Source: Terriglobus tenax (GTDB taxonomy: Bacteria; Acidobacteriota; Terriglobia; Terriglobales; Acidobacteriaceae). From it: 64,000 nucleotides of DNA. Below are positions 56,249 to 63,581 of the stretch, one piece after another; position 1 is the first letter of the stretch, and each line of letters begins with the position of its first letter. The notes beneath the pieces are model-generated. The model had not been told where the DNA came from and searched no databases. It worked only from the letters and a program-made list of their open reading frames with translations. The translations under genes were made by a program, and so were the position numbers. Location of the stretch: NCBI RefSeq assembly GCF_025685395.1, contig NZ_JAGSYA010000004.1:1302001-1366000 (forward strand). Direction: 5' to 3'.

Positions 56249-56344
56249 CTAGAGCTCGCCCGTGTCGTCCCTGCGGCGCAACGTTACAAGACAGGGCACA
56301 AGAAGGATGGCTAGAAACGCAAAACCAATCAGCAGATCGTGCAT
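56249..56344 (-). CDS. 31-residue single-span membrane protein
   Basis: A tiny ORF from ATG 56344 to TAG: starts MHDLLIGFAFLAILLVPCLV and ends TLRRRDDTGEL. One helix of about 18 hydrophobic residues is followed by RRRDD, which the positive-inside rule would leave in the cytoplasm. GGAG lies six bases before the ATG, which supports translation. It sits alone in the gap between the diguanylate cyclase and the MerR-TPR gene. It is unlike noise in having a well-placed ribosome site, a clean helix and a charged tail. Function is unknown. The rest of 56147-56509 shows no other gene. Confidence 0.6.
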   Translation of the reverse strand: MHDLLIGFAFLAILLVPCLVTLRRRDDTGEL

Positions 56345-56461
56345 GGTGACTCCGGCAGTAAGGGAGATAACAGCTTCAAAAACTTTGCGCCCGGGAGCTG
56401 CATTGGCTGCCGGCTGCCTTCGTTGTACAGAGGTACGGATCTCTGCCGAGCAAAGTTCGAT

Positions 56462-56477
56462 GATTTTTGCAAAAATC
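56462..56477. promoter_or_regulatory. AT-rich 16-base perfect palindrome
   Basis: GATTTTTGCAAAAATC lies 118 bases upstream of the 31-residue ORF and 33 bases beyond the diguanylate cyclase stop. It may be an operator or part of a weak terminator; no T tract follows. Confidence 0.4.
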
Positions 56478-56509
56478 TGGCTGATTTCACCTGCGACATG
56501 AGTAGTCGG

Positions 56510-57694
56510 TTAACCGCGCCTGAATTCGGCCAGTGGAATGGAATTGTCGGCATGAAGGTCTTCCGTAGCTAGAGCGAACCGCGCACAGGACCGCCCGGAG
56601 CGCTTGGCATCATATAGGGCTGTATCCACGCGTTGAAGAAGGGTCCTGGCGGAGTCGCCGCAATGATATTCCGTCACCCCAATGCTGAGCGAAAGCTTAA
56701 AAGGGGAATGACCGGAGGAGGCCACGGCTTCGCAGATACGATTGGCAGATGTGAATGCACCGGATCCTGGGATGGAGGGCAGGATGATGACGATTTCATC
56801 TCCACCCAGACGGCCAATCAAATCCTCTGAGCGCACCTCAGATTCGATAATGGAAACGACCTTACGGAGTGCCTCGTCGCCAGCAGGGTGACCATAGGTG
56901 TCGTTGATTATCTTGAAATGGTCCAGGTCTAGAAGCACGATAGAAAACTGATCATAGTTACGCGAGCACCGGGCGAGCTCCTGATCGAGATAGAACTCGA
57001 TTCCACGCCGATTGAGTTTGCCCGTCAGGTGGTCTACAAACGACAACTGTTCGACTTGGTGGAAGCTTCGCTCTCCGAAGAGATAGAGCAAGAGGAGTGC
57101 CAATGCCGTGGATAACGCAACATTTCCAAGAAAAATCGAGTTGGACAGCATGGCCGCCAGATAAGGATCAATCCAAGGAATTCCCGTGTGCCGTAGAATG
57201 ACCACCATTCCATAGAAGCCATACAGAATCAGGAATGTTCCGACAATATACATGGGCAGCCGTTTTGCCTTGAGCGAGAGCAGTCGGTAGCCGGCAGCGA
57301 ATCTCAAGACGACAATAGTGAAAAACAACACCTTCGTTTTGAATAGAGTCCCCTGTGTGAGGATGGCCTCCATGCCATAAATAGCTGCAACGATCAGAGC
57401 GACCACCAAACAGTAGTCTTTCCGCTCGAACAAAGGTGCCCCGGAACAATATCTCTTGATGGCGAGATAGATCAGGATGGTTGTGACGAGAGTGAAAATA
57501 TCGCCGAACCGTATAGGGAGAAAAGTGTCGAAGAGAAATGCAGAACGGGAGACTGTCGCCAGAACGTACACGGAACACAGAAGACCGATTCCGGAGTGGG
57601 GCGCACTTGTTCTGTAGAAGAAATAAAAGAACCCAGCAAGGAGAGCTGTAAGGATGATCTGGCCAACAATAATCGAAGTCTCATCCAACCGCAT
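56510..57694 (-). CDS. Membrane diguanylate cyclase (GGDEI) with intact inhibitory site
   Basis: 394 residues. Seven or so helices fill residues 5-210 (VGQIILTALLAGFFYFFYRT; FTLVTTILIYLAIKRYCSGA). The GGDEF domain contains LSFVDHLTGKLNRRGIEFYL, IVLLDLDHFKIINDTYGHPA and RLGGDEIVIILPS; the last residue of the signature is Ile instead of Phe, a tolerated change. RSED five residues before it is a classical I-site for feedback inhibition by c-di-GMP, unlike the other cyclase in this window. GC content is visibly lower than in neighbouring genes and codons are less biased, suggesting acquisition near the tRNA gene. Confidence 0.93.
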   Translation of the reverse strand: MRLDETSIIVGQIILTALLAGFFYFFYRTSAPHSGIGLLCSVYVLATVSRSAFLFDTFLPIRFGDIFTLVTTILIYLAIKRYCSGAPLFERKDYCLVVALIVAAIYGMEAILTQGTLFKTKVLFFTIVVLRFAAGYRLLSLKAKRLPMYIVGTFLILYGFYGMVVILRHTGIPWIDPYLAAMLSNSIFLGNVALSTALALLLLYLFGERSFHQVEQLSFVDHLTGKLNRRGIEFYLDQELARCSRNYDQFSIVLLDLDHFKIINDTYGHPAGDEALRKVVSIIESEVRSEDLIGRLGGDEIVIILPSIPGSGAFTSANRICEAVASSGHSPFKLSLSIGVTEYHCGDSARTLLQRVDTALYDAKRSGRSCARFALATEDLHADNSIPLAEFRRG

Positions 57695-57801
57695 AAAACG
57701 TCCTCAATGTGACAGCGGATTGACCATCAAATGCGCAGGAATGACCCAGGAGCCACCTACTCCAAGTCTGAAGCTGTAAGGTTGCTCTCCTCCACGGCCA
57801 A

Positions 57802-58059
57802 GTGCAAGCAGATTTTGGAGATGCTCAGCAATTCACCATCGTGACAACTGGCGCTAATGAGCTGATGGCGAAGATCCACTCGCGTATGCCGGTTATCTTG
57901 CACCGGAGAGACTACGACCGGTGGCTGGATCGGGGGGAAACTGAACGGCTTCCCATAGACCTACTGAGTCCTTACGAGGCGGAGGGGATGGAGATGCACG
58001 AGGCGAATCCAGCGGTGAGCTCTGTTCGCAATAACAACCCCGAACTGCTGAAAAAATAG
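57802..58059 (+). pseudogene. Truncated SOS-response-associated peptidase (SRAP/YedK-HMCES) C-terminal fragment
   Basis: Only about 85 residues remain. FTIVTTGANELMAKIHSRMP, VILHRRDYDRWLDRGETERL, LLSPYEAEGMEM, NPAVSSVRNNNPELL match the last third of SRAP proteins, including the active-site His in IHSRMP. The N-terminal two thirds with catalytic Cys2, which crosslinks abasic DNA, is missing. The 100 bases upstream show no remnant in any frame. Full-length YedK has about 220 residues. It is a relic in a lower-GC region close to tRNA-Thr. Confidence 0.82.
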
Positions 58060-58423
58060 CCCTGCTGGGGCTTTGGATGCCCCGCCATTCTGGCATAAAT
58101 TTGAATAGGATCACCCGCCGCCAGACTTAACTAAAGGCAAGAAAGCTCAATCACAACTCGGCGCATTCGGGCGATGACTGCAGTGAGCGCGCCAGGCGCG
58201 TCTGCAAATTCTACTGCCGCTACAGCACTCTCTCCCTTGCCAGGGCGAAAGCCCTTTCCGCGCATCGTCAAATTTTGCCAATCATGTGCCGGCAAGGGTC
58301 CAACGCGGCTGGAATTAGAACGAAAGCCTGCTCAACCGCATCAACTGCGGGCTCCCATGCGTCAAGAAACTCCACTGAAACCTATGCAGGTACCCGCGGC
58401 CAGGGCTAAGACATTGAAAAGAA
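58060..58423. other. Non-coding, lower-GC interval downstream of the tRNA 3' end
   Basis: No ORF with credible composition or ribosome site is present. GCGCGCCAGGCGCG near 58180 is a short palindrome. The stretch joins the truncated SRAP relic to tRNA-Thr and looks like degraded DNA. Confidence 0.5.
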
Positions 58424-58499
58424 TGGAGCCGACGGCCGGACTCGAACCGGCGACCTGCTGATTACGAATCAGCTGCTCTACCAACTGAGCTACGTCGGC
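58424..58499 (-). tRNA. tRNA-Thr (anticodon CGT)
   Basis: 76 bases with encoded CCA. Acceptor arms GCCGACG and CGTCGGC pair perfectly, the D arm has AGCTCAGTTGGTAGAGC, the anticodon arm CTGATTCGTAATCAG places CGT in the loop, and the T arm contains GGTTCGAGTCC. CGT reads ACG threonine codons. Confidence 0.97.
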
Positions 58500-58552
58500 G
58501 AGCTCCTCATCGATTCTATAGGGGATTCTGTTTGCGCGCAAAGCACCCCTTC

Positions 58553-58594
58553 GGTGGAAAGAAAAGAGGCCGCCCGGCAACAGGGCGGCCTCTT
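58553..58594 (-). terminator. Strong minus-strand terminator upstream of tRNA-Thr
   Basis: AAGAGGCCGCCC (58564-58575) pairs with GGGCGGCCTCTT (58583-58594); on the minus strand TTTTCTTT follows. It ends any transcript coming from 58600-58850 before the tRNA gene. Confidence 0.88.
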
Positions 58595-58646
58595 CGTAGG
58601 GAGAATAGTTCCAACGGAGGCAAAGCCATCAGAACTTTCTGGCGAA

Positions 58647-58676
58647 ATACTATGGTTCGCCTAAACAGGGTGTCAA
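58647..58676 (-). promoter_or_regulatory. Consensus-like minus-strand promoter
   Basis: TTGACA (58676-58671), 18-base spacer, TAGTAT (58652-58647). Transcription would start near 58640 and meet the terminator at 58594-58553 after only about 45-85 bases. It could serve a small RNA, or the tRNA by readthrough. Confidence 0.5.
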
Positions 58677-58753
58677 GGCAATTTCTGGGTGGCCGCAAGC
58701 CACCTATTATCAGTGAGATAAAGAGTGACAAAACAGTAACCCGGCGACGAATC

Positions 58754-58773
58754 TATTCGCCATATATTCGCCA
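58754..58773. repeat. Two direct copies of TATTCGCCA spaced 11 bases apart
   Basis: The copies at 58754-58762 and 58765-58773 recur once per helical turn, as expected for a protein binding the same face of DNA twice. They lie about 80 bases upstream of the promoter at 58647-58676. Apart from these and the promoter and terminator, 58500-58846 is empty. Confidence 0.5.
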
Positions 58774-58846
58774 TCAACAGAGTAACATGACCTTTCGAAG
58801 CATCGTGAATTCAGGTCGTTAGCGTTTCCGCTGCACCAGAAACAGG

Positions 58847-59959
58847 TCACTTTTCGTTGGCGGCCGGCGGAAGATCCTGTCGCAGATCCAGATGGATAAA
58901 TTCGGCATCGTGCATGCTGGAGGCGGGCTTGCCGCGCAGTACGCGGATTAGAGCGCGTCCGCCGCCGAAGAAGACCCCCAGAACCAGCGCCACCAGGCAC
59001 ATGACACCCACGCCCAGGATGATATTCACCAGCAGCTTTGCCGCCTTGCTGGCCTCGCTGACGTAGCCTTCAGGCTTGTTCCAGCTGATGTTGGTTTCGT
59101 AGTGCACCTGGTCCAGCAGCGTCTTGGCTTCTTCTGCCGAGAACTGCCCGTAGGTCAGGGCGACGATCGGGCCGGCGCGCTTCACGGTAATCGACTCGGC
59201 CTTTGCCCCCGCGGGCAGATGCTCAAGCAGATCCTTCAGCAGCGCACGGGAGCGGTCACCGGCGATGGCCGGCGTGGGGTAGTAGAGGGCAACGATGGTT
59301 CCGTGCGGATACTGGCCGGTCGCAATCTCCGGCGATTTGGAAAAGTCCACGACCGATGGATTCAGTTGTCCGCCGTCTCGCTGATAGGTGGCGGGGCCAA
59401 GCGCATACCGGATGCTTTCAGGGCGCAGGCCGTGCTTCGGCAGGTAGCTCAGCAGACCGGGCGCCTTTCCGGCGGCACCGCTCCGCTTCGGGAGGCCGGC
59501 GTTCAATGTATCCAGAGCTTTGTAGTCCGGCTGCGCCTGGAAGGTGGCGGAGACCAGCGTCGGACCGCTCCAGAAGAGCACCGTGTTTCCCTTCACCGCC
59601 GAGTCATTGCCCAGTTTGCCCGGAGCCGGCTGCGTGCCGGGATCGCGCATTGCGGCAAAGGCAGCGAACGCGCCGGTGGCATCAATGTACTGCGTAGCGC
59701 TGATGGCAAGCTGATTTTTGCCGGAGAGGTAGACACCCGACTGGGTGCGCTTGACGCCAAGCTCTTTCTGGATGGCGTCATCGCTAGCCGTGGTGACCGC
59801 GGGCTTTTCACTGCTCAGCGTCCATGCGCCCAGAGACTGCGGCAGCAGCGGCGCGGCAGGAAGTTGCAGCGTTGCCGCAGGCTTCTGCTCCTGCTGCGCA
59901 AACGCACCGGTTACGACAACAACCCCCAGCAGGGCCGCGGAAATCCAACGCCTGATCAC
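58847..59959 (-). CDS. Secreted/membrane-anchored protein resembling DUF6599
   Basis: 370 residues from GTG 59959. The signal peptide RWISAALLGVVVVTGAFAQQ is followed by a long periplasmic part with LYLTG-like repeats (VYLSGKNQLAISATQYIDAT; TVLFWSGPTLVSATFQAQPD; GTIVALYYPTPAIAGDRSRA) and ends with a membrane helix (LLVNIILGVGVMCLVALVLG) and a short charged tail. The family is common in acidobacteria and uncharacterised as far as I know; DUF6599 is a tentative name. In-frame ATGs at 59998 and 60010 are alternatives, so the start is uncertain. Confidence 0.72.
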   Translation of the reverse strand: MIRRWISAALLGVVVVTGAFAQQEQKPAATLQLPAAPLLPQSLGAWTLSSEKPAVTTASDDAIQKELGVKRTQSGVYLSGKNQLAISATQYIDATGAFAAFAAMRDPGTQPAPGKLGNDSAVKGNTVLFWSGPTLVSATFQAQPDYKALDTLNAGLPKRSGAAGKAPGLLSYLPKHGLRPESIRYALGPATYQRDGGQLNPSVVDFSKSPEIATGQYPHGTIVALYYPTPAIAGDRSRALLKDLLEHLPAGAKAESITVKRAGPIVALTYGQFSAEEAKTLLDQVHYETNISWNKPEGYVSEASKAAKLLVNIILGVGVMCLVALVLGVFFGGGRALIRVLRGKPASSMHDAEFIHLDLRQDLPPAANEK

Positions 59960-60176
59960 AACAGTGAGACTACCACCCGACCGCCAACGGAAGCACATCG
60001 CCGTACCCATGCGGAGATAGACAACGGACAGATCAATTTAGTTCCCACCCCACCTGCCGGTCCGCGTGTGTATAAAACAGATATCCGTTCCTCTCCGTTG
60101 CGAAGACGGGCGCTCTGGCCCCGCTTCGCCGCCGTGTCGTTCCCAGCCGTTCAACTCTGGTTTGAAGGAGTGTGCT

Positions 60177-61694
60177 GTGATCCGTACCCGTACCTTGCTG
60201 TTTCTGTGCGCGCTTGCCTGTGGCGCGATCTCTCCTCTCGCGGCACAGAGTGCCGATGTCGCCGCCGTCCGCACCTATGCTGACAGCCATCGCCGCGAGA
60301 TCGTCGATGAGTACCTGAAGCTGCTGTCGTTGCCCAACGTGCATGGCGATGCGAAGGCGTTGCAGGCAAACGCCAGCCTGCTCTCCGCCATGATGAAGAA
60401 GCGCGGTGTCGACACGGAAATATGGCCGACCAGCGGTGGTGTGCCTGTGGTCTTTGGCCAGAAGCTGGTTCCCGGCGCAAAACGCACGCTGCTCTTCTAT
60501 ATTCACTACGACGGCCAGCCGGTGGATGCGAAGCGATGGGCACAGCCTGACCCGTTTGTCCCGGTCATCCGCACCGACAGCATCGAGGCCGGGGGCAAGG
60601 TGGTTACCGACCTGACCAACGCCACCTATCCTGATGCGTGGCGTATCTACGCCCGTGCCGCAGGCGATGACCGCGTGCCGATTGAGGCGATCCTCTGCGC
60701 GCTGGACGCGCTGCACTCCGCGCCGAAGGAGAACGTGAAGATCATTCTCGACGGCGAGGAAGAGGGCGGCGGCAAAGGGCTCTCCGAAGTGATCCAGCAG
60801 TACCCTGACAAGCTGCACTCGGACCTGCTCATCATTCTCGACGGTCCGCAGCACCCCAGCGGGCGCCCCACCATCTATTACGGCGCGCGTGGTGGAGCCA
60901 GTGTGAATGTGACCGTCTACACCGCCAAACAGGGCATGCACAGCGGCAACTACGGCAACTGGATGCCGGACGCCAACGTGCGCCTGGCGCAATTGATCTC
61001 CTCCATGGTGGATGTCAAAGGGAAGGTGGTCATTCCCGGCTTCTACAGCGACGTGCTCCCCTTCTCCGCTGAGGCTCGCGCGATGATGGACGCTGTACCG
61101 GACCAGAGCGCGCAAATGCAGAAGGACTTCGGCGTGGGCTCACTGGATGGCGCGGCAAGCTCATTACAGGAAGGCCTGAATATGCCGTCATTCAGCATTC
61201 ACACCATGAAGGGTGGTGAGGTGGGTGGCGTGATTGCCGCCAGCGCCACGGCGGAGATTGCCATGCGCCTGGTAAAGGATAACGAGCCGCGCGTGATGGC
61301 GCAGCGCGTCATCGATTTCATCCGCGCGCAGGGCTACTTTCTTGTGGACAAAGACCCGGATGTGGCCACCCTGGCCGCACACCCGAAGATCGCCAAGGTC
61401 ACCTCACGCTCGCTGGCAGCCACCAGCGGCGGAGCCTGGCGCACGGACCCGAAGGACCCGCAGGCGGTCTTCGCGACCAATGCGCTGAAGTCGGCCTGGG
61501 GAGACGGAATCGTGCGCATCCGCACCCTCGGCGGCAGCGTTCCGGCATCGCCGTTTATTGATGCCTTCCGCGTGCCGACCATCGGCATCTCCATTGCCAA
61601 CTACGATGACAACCAGCACACCGACAACGAAAATCTGCGGCTGGGAAATCTGTTTGAAGGCATGGTGACACTGGCCAGCCTGATGGTGCAGTAA
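60177..61694 (+). CDS. Secreted M20-family metallopeptidase
   Basis: 505 residues. GAAGGAG lies six bases before GTG 60177, and the signal peptide is LLFLCALACGAISPLAAQ. M20 zinc ligands are visible in LLFYIHYDGQPVDAKRW, ILDGEEEGGGKGLSEVI and LIILDGPQHPSGRPT, with a late His in DDNQHTDNENLRLGN. A lid/dimerisation domain lies between about residues 240 and 350. The enzyme would hydrolyse di- or tripeptides or N-acyl amino acids in the periplasm. The length is above simple dipeptidases. Confidence 0.92.
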   Translation: MIRTRTLLFLCALACGAISPLAAQSADVAAVRTYADSHRREIVDEYLKLLSLPNVHGDAKALQANASLLSAMMKKRGVDTEIWPTSGGVPVVFGQKLVPGAKRTLLFYIHYDGQPVDAKRWAQPDPFVPVIRTDSIEAGGKVVTDLTNATYPDAWRIYARAAGDDRVPIEAILCALDALHSAPKENVKIILDGEEEGGGKGLSEVIQQYPDKLHSDLLIILDGPQHPSGRPTIYYGARGGASVNVTVYTAKQGMHSGNYGNWMPDANVRLAQLISSMVDVKGKVVIPGFYSDVLPFSAEARAMMDAVPDQSAQMQKDFGVGSLDGAASSLQEGLNMPSFSIHTMKGGEVGGVIAASATAEIAMRLVKDNEPRVMAQRVIDFIRAQGYFLVDKDPDVATLAAHPKIAKVTSRSLAATSGGAWRTDPKDPQAVFATNALKSAWGDGIVRIRTLGGSVPASPFIDAFRVPTIGISIANYDDNQHTDNENLRLGNLFEGMVTLASLMVQ

Positions 61695-61748
61695 GCGGCA
61701 ACGCTCTGTTCCGCACCGCCTGTTTCGCTGGCCGAACAGATGCTCCTG

Positions 61749-62195
61749 CTACTTCTTATTCGGCGACCAGTTAATGACGTGATACTGCGCTGGCGTCGTA
61801 CCCACGTTGCGTATCTGGTGCAGGCTGTTCGATGCGTTGAAGATGATGTCGCCCTTCGTCGCCTTAATCCACTTGCCATTGGAGAGCGTCTCGCACTCGC
61901 CGCTGTCGATCAGGATCAGCTCTTCGTTCACATGCTTGTGCGCCGGATGCGAGGTTTGCCCTGGGTTCAGGGTGGTGATGTGCATCTCCAGTTCATCCAC
62001 CGTGGCCGTGGGCTGCTTCACGACAGAACGTACCTCTCCGGTTGCGTTTTTCGTCACGGCGAGCTGGCCGTAATGGAAGACGGTTGGGCCGAGCACAGTT
62101 GCACTGTTCGCGGCAGGTGTGGCGGGGTTCTGAGCAAATACAGAGGGCGCAGCCAGCAGGAGGGCTGCGGCAATTCTCCAGATATCCAGTTTCAT
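61749..62195 (-). CDS. Secreted cupin-fold protein
   Basis: 148 residues with signal peptide MKLDIWRIAAALLLAAPSVF ending AQ. The cupin barrel has metal ligands in SHPAHKHVNEELILIDSGEC (HxH then Glu) and a later His in NASNSLHQIRNVG. Function is unknown; many such proteins are isomerases, dioxygenases or binding proteins. GGAGGAATAACAGG precedes the ATG. It converges on the M20 peptidase and is divergent from the M23 gene. Confidence 0.88.
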   Translation of the reverse strand: MKLDIWRIAAALLLAAPSVFAQNPATPAANSATVLGPTVFHYGQLAVTKNATGEVRSVVKQPTATVDELEMHITTLNPGQTSHPAHKHVNEELILIDSGECETLSNGKWIKATKGDIIFNASNSLHQIRNVGTTPAQYHVINWSPNKK

Positions 62196-62343
62196 CCTGT
62201 TATTCCTCCGTGCCGGGGATTTGCATAGGGTGCGACTTCCGGCGACAGCCATCTTAGCCAGCGCAACCTATGCCGGTCATCTTCCAGGCGAACATTCATG
62301 CCGCACAACGGAACTCCGCATCGGATTGCCGCGTAGCAGTAAC

Positions 62344-63534
62344 ATGCGCTCTCTACTGCTTCCAGCAATTGTTCTCCTGTACGCCTATCCAGCGATGGCA
62401 CAAAGCGGACGTCCGGTACGCAATGCTCCGCCCAGGATCAGCTCCAGCGATAAGAAACCTGCAGACAAATCGTTTGCGTGGCCAACGCAGCTTGAGATGC
62501 GCGTACCTTTTGAGCCCACGGCGTTCCCCTCCGGAGAGAAGTCATATCTGATGTATGAGCTTTACCTGACCAACTACGGATCGTCCGCTCATACCTTCAG
62601 CCGTCTTGAGGTGCTGGATGCGGATGCCGGGGAAGCCGCGCCGATTGCATCGTTTGATGCTGAACAGCTTGCCGCCATGGTGCAGCCCATCGGCGATATC
62701 TCCGGCAAAAACAAGCTGACGCTTGGCGGCGGGCAAAGTGCGATCGTCTTTGTCTCCATTGCCACCGGCCGTAAAGCGCACTTCCCCCGGCGCGTTGTAC
62801 ACCGCATCCGTATGGGCGATACAGCGCTGGAAGGAGCCGGGATCGCAACGCACCATACCACCCTGCACCTGTTCGGGCCTCCGCTGGAAGGAGCGAACTG
62901 GCTGGCCGCCGATGGCCCCAGCAACGACGAGGACAATCATCACCGGCGCGGCGTTCTCGTGATGGACGGCAGCCCGGTGGATTCGCGGCGTTATGCCATC
63001 GATTGGAAACAAATGCAGAATGGAGCATCGTTTAGCGGCGATGCACGGGATGTGCATTCTTACTACTCGTACGGCAACGCCGTATTGGCCGTTGCCGATG
63101 GCCGTGTGATCACCTCGAAGGATGGCCTTCCGGACAATATCCCCGGCCATGGAGAGGCATTTCATCCCGCGGTCCCCATCACGCTGGAGACGGTTGCGGG
63201 AAACACCATCACCCTTGATCTTGGTGGGGGCCAGTTCGCCTATTACATGCACCTGCAGCCCGGTAGCCTGCGCGTAAAAGCCGGTGACCACGTGCGGCGC
63301 GGCCAGCTTCTGGCCCGTGTCGGCGCTTCCGGAGACGCACGCGAGCCGCATCTGCACTTCGAGGTCACAACCTCGCCCAGGCTGATTCGCGGAGAAGGCG
63401 TTCCTTACCTGATCGCTCGCTATCGCTCCAGCAGCAAGGGAACCCAGGAAGAGCATACGCACGATCTCCCTCTCGATAACGAGGTCATCGACTTCGGGGA
63501 AGCGATGAGGAGTACACGCCAGCACGCGCCGTAG
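62344..63534 (+). CDS. Secreted M23-family (LytM) peptidase
   Basis: 396 residues with signal peptide SLLLPAIVLLYAYPAMA. The N-terminal 200 residues are a beta-rich domain of unknown role (YELYLTNYGSSAHTFSRLEV). The C-terminal LytM fold has its zinc-ligand region in HSYYSYGNAVLAVADGRVIT and GGGQFAYYMHLQPGSLRVKA, with VGASGDAREPHLHFEVTTSP holding the HxH motif. The usual HxxxD first motif appears altered (HSYYS), so catalysis may be weakened. It would cut peptidoglycan crosslinks or act as a scaffold. Confidence 0.85.
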   Translation: MRSLLLPAIVLLYAYPAMAQSGRPVRNAPPRISSSDKKPADKSFAWPTQLEMRVPFEPTAFPSGEKSYLMYELYLTNYGSSAHTFSRLEVLDADAGEAAPIASFDAEQLAAMVQPIGDISGKNKLTLGGGQSAIVFVSIATGRKAHFPRRVVHRIRMGDTALEGAGIATHHTTLHLFGPPLEGANWLAADGPSNDEDNHHRRGVLVMDGSPVDSRRYAIDWKQMQNGASFSGDARDVHSYYSYGNAVLAVADGRVITSKDGLPDNIPGHGEAFHPAVPITLETVAGNTITLDLGGGQFAYYMHLQPGSLRVKAGDHVRRGQLLARVGASGDAREPHLHFEVTTSPRLIRGEGVPYLIARYRSSSKGTQEEHTHDLPLDNEVIDFGEAMRSTRQHAP

Positions 63535-63581
63535 CGCTGAATCGGGCTATACTTCCGCGGCGAGGCCAATGCGTTATTCCT

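Noticed and set aside
56329-56553. 74-residue minus-strand ORF across the cyclase stop
   Set aside because: It overlaps the cyclase 3' end and the small membrane protein in another frame and has no recognisable feature.
58424-58448. attB-attP pair at the tRNA-Thr 3' end
   Set aside because: No second copy of the tRNA 3' sequence and no integrase gene were found in the window.
58174-58461. 95-residue plus-strand ORF running into the tRNA
   Set aside because: Overlaps tRNA-Thr on the opposite strand and has no ribosome site or homology.
58754-58773. Start of a CRISPR array
   Set aside because: Only two nine-base units with a two-base gap; no spacers and no cas genes.
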